Source of the DNA: Spodoptera frugiperda
Taxonomy: Eukaryota > Arthropoda > Insecta > Lepidoptera > Noctuidae
DNA: 64,000 nt
Reading direction: 5' to 3'
Assembly (NCBI RefSeq): GCF_023101765.2
Contig: NC_064226.1
Coordinates: forward strand, 10,051,251 to 10,115,250
The stretch's first letter is position 1. Each line of letters starts with the position of its first letter. The notes below the pieces were generated by a model, which saw nothing but the letters and a program-made list of their open reading frames with translations, was not told the DNA's origin and made no database searches. The translations under genes and the position numbers were made by a program. Positions 58,349 to 64,000 of the stretch are shown here, in pieces.

Positions 58349-61300
58349 ATGTTGGTCATGTCACGTCAACTGGGCAACGTTGCGCATGCGCAGCGGGCGG
58401 CGCGCGCAGCCTTGCCACCGCCGTACACGCCGCCCTACAACAAGTACAGATACATACCGCTACAGTAAGTACTTTTTACTGTATACTAAACCAAGTTAAT
58501 TTAGTTGTAATTATATAATGTGGCGTGAAATATAAGAGCCCTGTAAGTAATCCATTGTAAAGTTATTATCTGTCAGAAATATTCATATATTTTAGCAATA
58601 TGTCCTCGAGTCCGTTATTATTTTTTGCCATTAAGTTAGAGTGTTTTCACTGATTGTACATACTATAAAAGGATAGTTTTTTACTTTGCCTAGAAAAAAA
58701 CACACAACAATACGTGTACCCTTAGTACGAGTTTGCTTTAAGTTTAAAATAATTGGTTGGTTTATTCGAGCCGGCCAATCAGAACGCCGAACGCGCTCTC
58801 ATTTTGTTTACCTTAAACGTAAAGCAAACTCGTACTAAGGGTACTCTACATATTAATATAGCGTAGTAAAAGAACGGATTATATCGTGTATTTTTAATGA
58901 TTGAATGCTATATCTCCTTCTTGTAGTGTTGATGAGATTCCCGAGGCATCTCTGTCGTCCCCTGCGGAGGAGGAGTCTTCCAGTAGGATGCCAATATCGG
59001 AGTTCATCCTGACAGCTCTGCGGACGGCGCTGGATGTGGTCAGGAACGTCAACAAGCAACGAGCCATCGCAGCCGCCGCCAGTGCCACCGCCCCCAACAA
59101 TAGTACCACTGCCGTTGCGGTATGTACCAACTGACTTTTTTCTGAGTTGAGTTAGGAATTTATATCTATCTGTATATGTATTACCGTTATTATCGACTGT
59201 GATGACAGACAACTCACAACTATACCCACTAATCGTAGAGACCATATGTTGCGTGTTCGTTGTAGGGTGAAGGGAAGCACTGAGAGAGCTCCAAATTACC
59301 ACAGAAAGGAGGTTACCTTTTTGTGCGTACGAAGTCGCTGGTAGAACTTAGTACGTCAATAATACACACATCCATTCTTAGTTAGGAAAGTAAAAGTAGT
59401 ATTTGATAAAATAGCAGACTCAAAAGTGACAACGACTTACTTTTGAGTTAGGTTTAGTATCTATTGTGAGTTACCTATTATATGTATTACCCACCTTACA
59501 TAACATATCCTATACAATGAAGACTCTACTACCATTTTCACCAAATAACTTTTGCAGCACGTGTCACGTATGCCCTTTACTCTTTATCAAACGTAAAACG
59601 AAAAGATGTGTTTTATTTTTAGTTCCTTTTAAGTACCTTACTCGACACCCGTCAGTTTATACGTTATAATAATATGTCTTAACTGAAAGTAGTTTCAAAC
59701 TCTTGTAAACTTACCATTCTATGAGAAATTTCGTAAATACCTACGGTACTTTACTAGACAAAAATGTCTTACAAAGACTAAATAAAAGTATAGAGTCCGG
59801 ACTAATTAACTACATTGAGTAAGCGGTTTAATTAACTAAAGGTCCTTTTGTAACTTAACTATTCAAACGTTTAAATAAAGCTACGATAGTGTACAAAATT
59901 GAAGTAATTGTTACCATAGTAGAAAAACATCTTCCTACACGTCCGGAAGATAATTAAAATTACCAAAATAGTCCGTGAAGACATCGGGCGACTGAAACAG
60001 TCTGAACATTCCGATCGCATGTGGAGAATTTTGAAAGAAGGTCAAAGTACGGTATCGACTGAACTGGGCAAATTGGTTGAAGTGGGTGACCGACTCGATG
60101 GCGCTAACTAGACGCCTTAGACAACCGTGCCTTAGTTGACATACATGTGTAAATGGAAATATAACGACTACTTAGCTTATTTCCTATTGTCGTCTCCATT
60201 CAAGTTTTCGTTAGCTGTTATGTTACATTTTTTGATGGAATTTTTCTAGATATAGGCAAATTAGTGATTTAAAAGCGAAGTCTAATATGTTTTTGTATTT
60301 TAAAACTCAGATTTGTGCAAATAGGTAACTTAGGTCAGAAACAATGAACGCTTTTTCTAGACGATACACAATGTTTTTCATCGTGACTGTGGAAACTAGC
60401 AAGTTACATTGGAAAAGTTGGTAGTTCGGATAGTTTCCATTAAAAGTAGTAAGGTTATTTACGAAAGGACTCATTATTTATTGTTAAGTAAAATATATGC
60501 ATCAAAAAATTCCTGATCACTTATTGACTTGAAAGGCAATGAAAATAGAACGTGAAAAGCTAATTTTAGTTTGTTGAATTTATTTAAGCTTTGTAAACAG
60601 AAATTGATGATCTCACCTGAAAGTGGACTTATAGTATGTAAGGTTACGGTTACGTTATGTAGGACTAGGCATTGACTTGTTAGTAGTTTAGTAGTAAACA
60701 CTTTGAAAAGTTTCTTAGCAACTTGTCGCAGGTAGTATACAGCTTAACAGGAAAATTGTTTGCTATGAAAGTAACGAAGGCACTTCTCAACACTACAACT
60801 ACCTATTTATAAGTATTTTTAAGGGTGTCACCGAAATAAGTAGGATGAAATTGTATTACATGTAGGTATATTATATGTATTTTATCATTTTTATGGTTTT
60901 TTTATGTAAATTCCACTGTTTAAGAGAATTTAAGTTCTTATTAACAATTCCAGGTACGACGAACTAGGACGAAGGCGAAAAACGAAACAGTTGGAACCGG
61001 TCGAGGGTTCGAAGACTATTATGATGAAGACCACCACCATTACGAAGAACCCACCACCACTCCTAAACCTATGAAGCAGAAGGCCAGGTACACCGACCCC
61101 TGGGCTGGATACTACGACTGGATCATCAACGAGGGATCCTTCAAGTTCTGGAGTGTCTTCCAGGTAAGGAAGTCCAAATGCTTCAAATAATCCACACGAA
61201 GTTTTTAATTGTTTGTCTGTCAATAATTTTGCAAAGTGATATTGGTAACTAGTGGCTTGGTTTAACAAGCATCGAGAAATAAAATCGAGTAAAATAAACT

Positions 61301-63451
61301 ATGTGTTCAAAAGATGATTGATCACTCTACGATATTTTATATCAAAATCGGTACAGTCATGTTCAGGATGCCAATACGGACAAATGAATATTGTACTCGT
61401 CAGTATAGATATCGTGATCAATTAAAAAGTCGTTCCACAAAATTATTTAATTACAGCTTCTAAACGCTTACACCTTGTTTTTGACACACGTCATCTTCTT
61501 CTGAATGCGCAAAAATAGTGTTGACCTCAAGCGCAGCGTAGCGCATCGTAGCGCGAAAATCGTTGTTTTATAGTTTCGCAACAAAAAATGATAATATTAC
61601 GTTGTCATTTATCGTTGGGGCGGTAGTTAGACGACATAACATTGACATAGTTATGAATGTAACCATGTGATGACCGTCGCGAGTCGCGACTGCATGTAGT
61701 ACCGCGACCTTGCCATTGTCGCTGCTCGCAACATTTCCTAGATCGAGGTTTCGACAACCATATGACTGCGTGGTTAGACAATCAAAAGGCTTGTTTACAT
61801 ACGTAATGGTCGTGTTTCCCACCGTTTCCAGCTGCCAGCTATATCTACTTAATAAGAGCAATTATTGACAACGCATTGGCCGGTGGTCGAGACGTGATAT
61901 TATTTTCACGGCCGCAGCTTAAGTGCTTCTTCTTTTAAATGTTTCCTGATTTTTTCAACTTCAACGATAACGCTCATGTTTCTAGTAAAGGGAAGATATA
62001 GCTAAAACTTCCTTCATTACAGTTCGGAGGTAATTATTAAAATAGCGTCTAAACAGTCTTTGTCTAATCAAAAGAATATAAAATAAAATTCTTTATGTAT
62101 TTTTAATTAATACAATTAATTTGTAAGAATACTTCATTACTATTTTTTGCTTGGACATAAACACAATTTCATTAAATCCGAGTATGTAGCTAAGTTTACG
62201 TAATAGTTTAAGTAGTATTCTGTAAACACGACGTAACGTTTCAAAATGGTGGTCACGACCGGGAGGCAGGGTGGAGGGAGGATGTGAGTAGTTCCGGCGG
62301 AGCGCGGCGTTCGATGCTCGGCGCGTGCGGGTCGCGGTAATGACCCACCGCTTATTGTGCCTGATTCACATTCAGATCCACTACAACTTACCACATAAAA
62401 GCAGATCTTCGTAAACAGACATTATTTACACACTGACGGATGTTTCAATACTTTTCATTCAATAGTATGAGGTTTTGAATGTCAATGCTTCTCAGCCGAT
62501 GAGCGATTGAAACTTTGAATCGATTAATTGAACGTGGGAATTAGTATAGCGGCCTTACTGGATTGTTGCGATTCATTTCATCTGCTTGTGGTTGGTGAAA
62601 TAATCCTTTAGGTTTACTATAAAATTGGGTTTGTTTGACCCTACAGAGTAATTTAACCCAAACTTTTAAACCAATCTAAGGGAATATACGCTTTGTTCTG
62701 GAATTCTATTGGTAATAGGATTTCGATCAAAGTTACCCCAGTGGGCCATAATAACTAATAACCCGACCTTACCCGGTACGCACGTTCCGTCAACTGAAGT
62801 TTCAGGAGAGGATTAAATAACAAGACTTCAAAATTACTATTCGACCTTGTCTTAATTAATTGAAACCTGAGTTCCATTGTTATAAAACATTTTTATGCCT
62901 ATTGTTCATTAATTAATTGCTATTTTGATTTTAAACTGCCTCGTTGGTCGAGTGGTTGCAATTGCGTCTGCCGGGCAATGGGTCCCGGGTTCGATTCCCG
63001 TGTCGCGCAAAGCATTACTGGACTTTTTTCGATTTTTAGAAAATTTCTCGGCAATAGGCTCACCCCCTATTATATACATGCCCATTGTATAGTGGTATTA
63101 CATGCCGTTATATTCACCTCTGCCTACCACTTTGAGGATAAAAGGCGTGACGTTTGATTTTAGACCTTTTTTTAAATTTATTAACACGTTTTTGTTAATT
63201 TCCAGCTGTTCACGGCGGCCCTGCTCCTGTACGCGTGTCTGTCCGCCATCTACTACGCGAAGTTCAACCCTATCTTACCCGACTACGACAGGGAATACGA
63301 CGACTACTTCCTCGAGCGGACCGTAGGAAGAAACGCGAGGAGTTTAGACTCTTTAGAACCACACGAATTGCCTTCAGGACACAGTTGGATCAACCCTAGA
63401 ACTTTCCAATTCATACTAGATGCCATATCGAAACACTACGAGGAAGAATAG
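58349..63451 (+). CDS. Uncharacterised single-pass membrane protein (254 aa)
   Basis: Four coding exons, 58349-58464, 58927-59119, 60954-61163 and 63206-63451 (GT-AG, phases 2, 0, 0), give 254 residues. The N-terminus is basic and Ala/Pro-rich (PPPYTPPYNKYRYIP). It is followed by an acidic Ser-rich stretch, a helix-like segment (FILTALRTALDVVRNV), an Ala/Thr/Asn tract, an acidic His/Tyr patch with TTTPKP, and DPWAGYYDW. Residues about 174-193 (LFTAALLLYACLSAIYYAKF) form the one TM segment. The tail has RSLDSLEP and ends FQFILDAISKHYEEE. No signal peptide is visible. The frame is GC-richer than its surroundings and continuous across four exons, so it is a real gene. I do not recognise the family. 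It is the first in-frame ATG; the frame is open upstream only to 58304. Confidence 0.85.
58716..58844. mobile_element. 129-bp MITE with about 25-bp inverted repeats (GTACCCTTAGTACGAG...)
   Basis: The left end GTACCCTTAGTACGAGTTTG at 58716 and the right end CAAACTCGTACTAAGGGTAC ending at 58844 are exact complements over 20 bp, with TTTGCTTTA extending the match. The interior includes GAGCCGGCCAATCAGAACGC. It lies in intron 1 of the 254-aa gene, close to exon 2. A degenerate version of its left part may occur in the duplicate intron at 57700-57755. Confidence 0.8.
59923..60111 (+). other. 62-codon GC-richer open frame inside intron 2 of the 254-aa gene
   Basis: The open frame encodes a charged, helix-prone peptide (VREDIGRLKQSEHSDRMWRI then KEGQSTVSTELGKL) ending at TAG. 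The nearest acceptor-like AG (AAAATAG, 59961-59967) would put it out of frame with exon 2. No donor follows. It may be a remnant or an alternative exon; there is no support for expression. Confidence 0.2.
62236..62345. other. GC-rich island in intron 3 of the 254-aa gene
   Basis: GGTGGTCACGACCGGGAGGC, then AGCGCGGCGTTCGATGCTCG and GGTCGCGGTAATG, stand out from the AT-rich intron. A minus-strand frame (62140-62394) crosses it without motif. It could be a regulatory element, a repeat or a non-coding exon. Confidence 0.25.
62934..63152 (+). mobile_element. tRNA-derived SINE with 10-bp target-site duplication
   Basis: The head ACTGCCTCGTTGGTCGAGTGG-type A box and GGGTTCGATTCCCG B box are followed by the family body (AAAATTTCTCGGCAATAGGC, TGGTATTACATGCCGTTATA) and GGATAAAAGGCGTGACG. 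TTTGATTTTA occurs on both sides (62924-62933 and 63153-63162), an exact target duplication. The body is shorter than in the other copies, with an internal deletion. It lies about 50 bp before exon 4 of the 254-aa gene. Confidence 0.92.
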
Positions 63452-64000
63452 ACAAGAAATTGAATTTTAGTACTTATTAGTTAGGTAGTAAGTCATAAAT
63501 TGATACGGGGTAACGACGATTTAATTAGGATATTTTCATATCTTATGGAAAATTTATTTGGGATTAGGATAGAACAAATGAATTCTGCATTTGTTAGAGT
63601 CGCTGCCATACTGAACAAATAACGTCCTTGTTACCCTGGATCAAATTATGTGAAAATTTGACTGAAACATGCTCAAATAAGGGCCCTAAAATATCGCCCT
63701 AAACTGGAAGTAGGTAGCCCTGACTTGACGGAACTTAATCCTAAGTTCTCATTGAGTCGGGTCTTTGCTTCGGCTAACATTTATTTATATTTAGTTCGTA
63801 AGCTACATTATGCTCAATTTTAGTTCCTAGAAACTTCGAAATAAACTAGCAATATAACAAAGGAAGTTTTATTAGTAAGTTTTGAAAGTGTTTTATGGTC
63901 GAAGTGCACGTGCGGGGAGCGTAAAATTGTGTTAGGTATACAAGGGTCTAAGGGAGCCACCATGTTCATGTGATGTAACACTCGCACTGCGCGAGAATAA
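63452..64000 (+). other. 3' UTR of the 254-aa gene and window end
   Basis: AT-rich sequence follows the stop codon, with a canonical AATAAA at 63840-63845 as the most plausible polyadenylation signal. The last 100 bases are slightly GC-richer (GTGCACGTGCGGGGAGC) with no gene visible before the window ends. Confidence 0.5.

Noticed and set aside
61568..61861. 97-codon minus-strand frame inside intron 3 of the 254-aa gene
   Set aside because: No recognisable domain and no splice partners; probably chance in a mildly GC-rich patch.
1..64000. CRISPR arrays, operons, phage or bacterial systems
   Set aside because: Genes have spliceosomal introns and animal families throughout. The only tandem repeats are a minisatellite and microsatellites without spacer structure.

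Overview
This is an AT-rich arthropod nuclear genome window with GT-AG introns. It is almost certainly from a moth (Lepidoptera, noctuoid-like): it carries a tRNA-headed SINE, RTE- and jockey/CR1-like LINE tails and several MITE families that I recognise from memory as typical of moth genomes. No bacterial, organellar or viral gene is evident. All calls come from reading the sequence; nothing was searched.

Layout. 1-845: 3' end of a C2H2 zinc-finger gene, probably schnurri. 3.0-3.7 kb: 5'-truncated LINE. 4.4-15.6 kb: a compact block of four small housekeeping genes. These are RPABC4/Rpb12 (minus, 59 aa), a THAP-domain gene (minus, 208 aa), an ARL14EP-like cysteine-rich protein (plus, 101 aa) and the NDP-kinase-like NME7 gene (plus). 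The THAP and ARL14EP-like genes are head to head with 665 bp between start codons. All four share a cluster of TGACA/TGTCA-type motifs less than about 230 bp upstream of their start codons. 15.6-27.4 kb: gene-poor DNA with SINEs, MITEs, a minisatellite and two possible promoter or 5' exon signals. 27.4-43.2 kb: a ten-coding-exon MFSD6-like major-facilitator transporter (765 aa). 44.5-46.7 kb: a two-exon gene for a secreted or membrane-anchored Pro/Thr/His-rich protein (675 aa). 48.9-54.4 kb: a tandem pair of carboxylesterases on the minus strand. 57.3-63.5 kb: a four-exon single-pass membrane protein gene (254 aa), preceded by a decayed partial duplicate of its own exon 1 and intron 1.

The genes are not an operon or pathway. 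The main points for a second look are: (1) NME7, where one exon is tandemly duplicated, both copies break at the same codon, and about 45 codons of the second NDK domain are missing; (2) an esterase paralogue that keeps its catalytic triad but has two altered oxyanion-hole positions; (3) the shared promoter motif of the four housekeeping genes; (4) a duplicated exon in the THAP gene; (5) the relic duplication upstream of the 254-aa membrane gene, and the possible kinship of that protein with the Pro-rich protein on the other side of the esterases.
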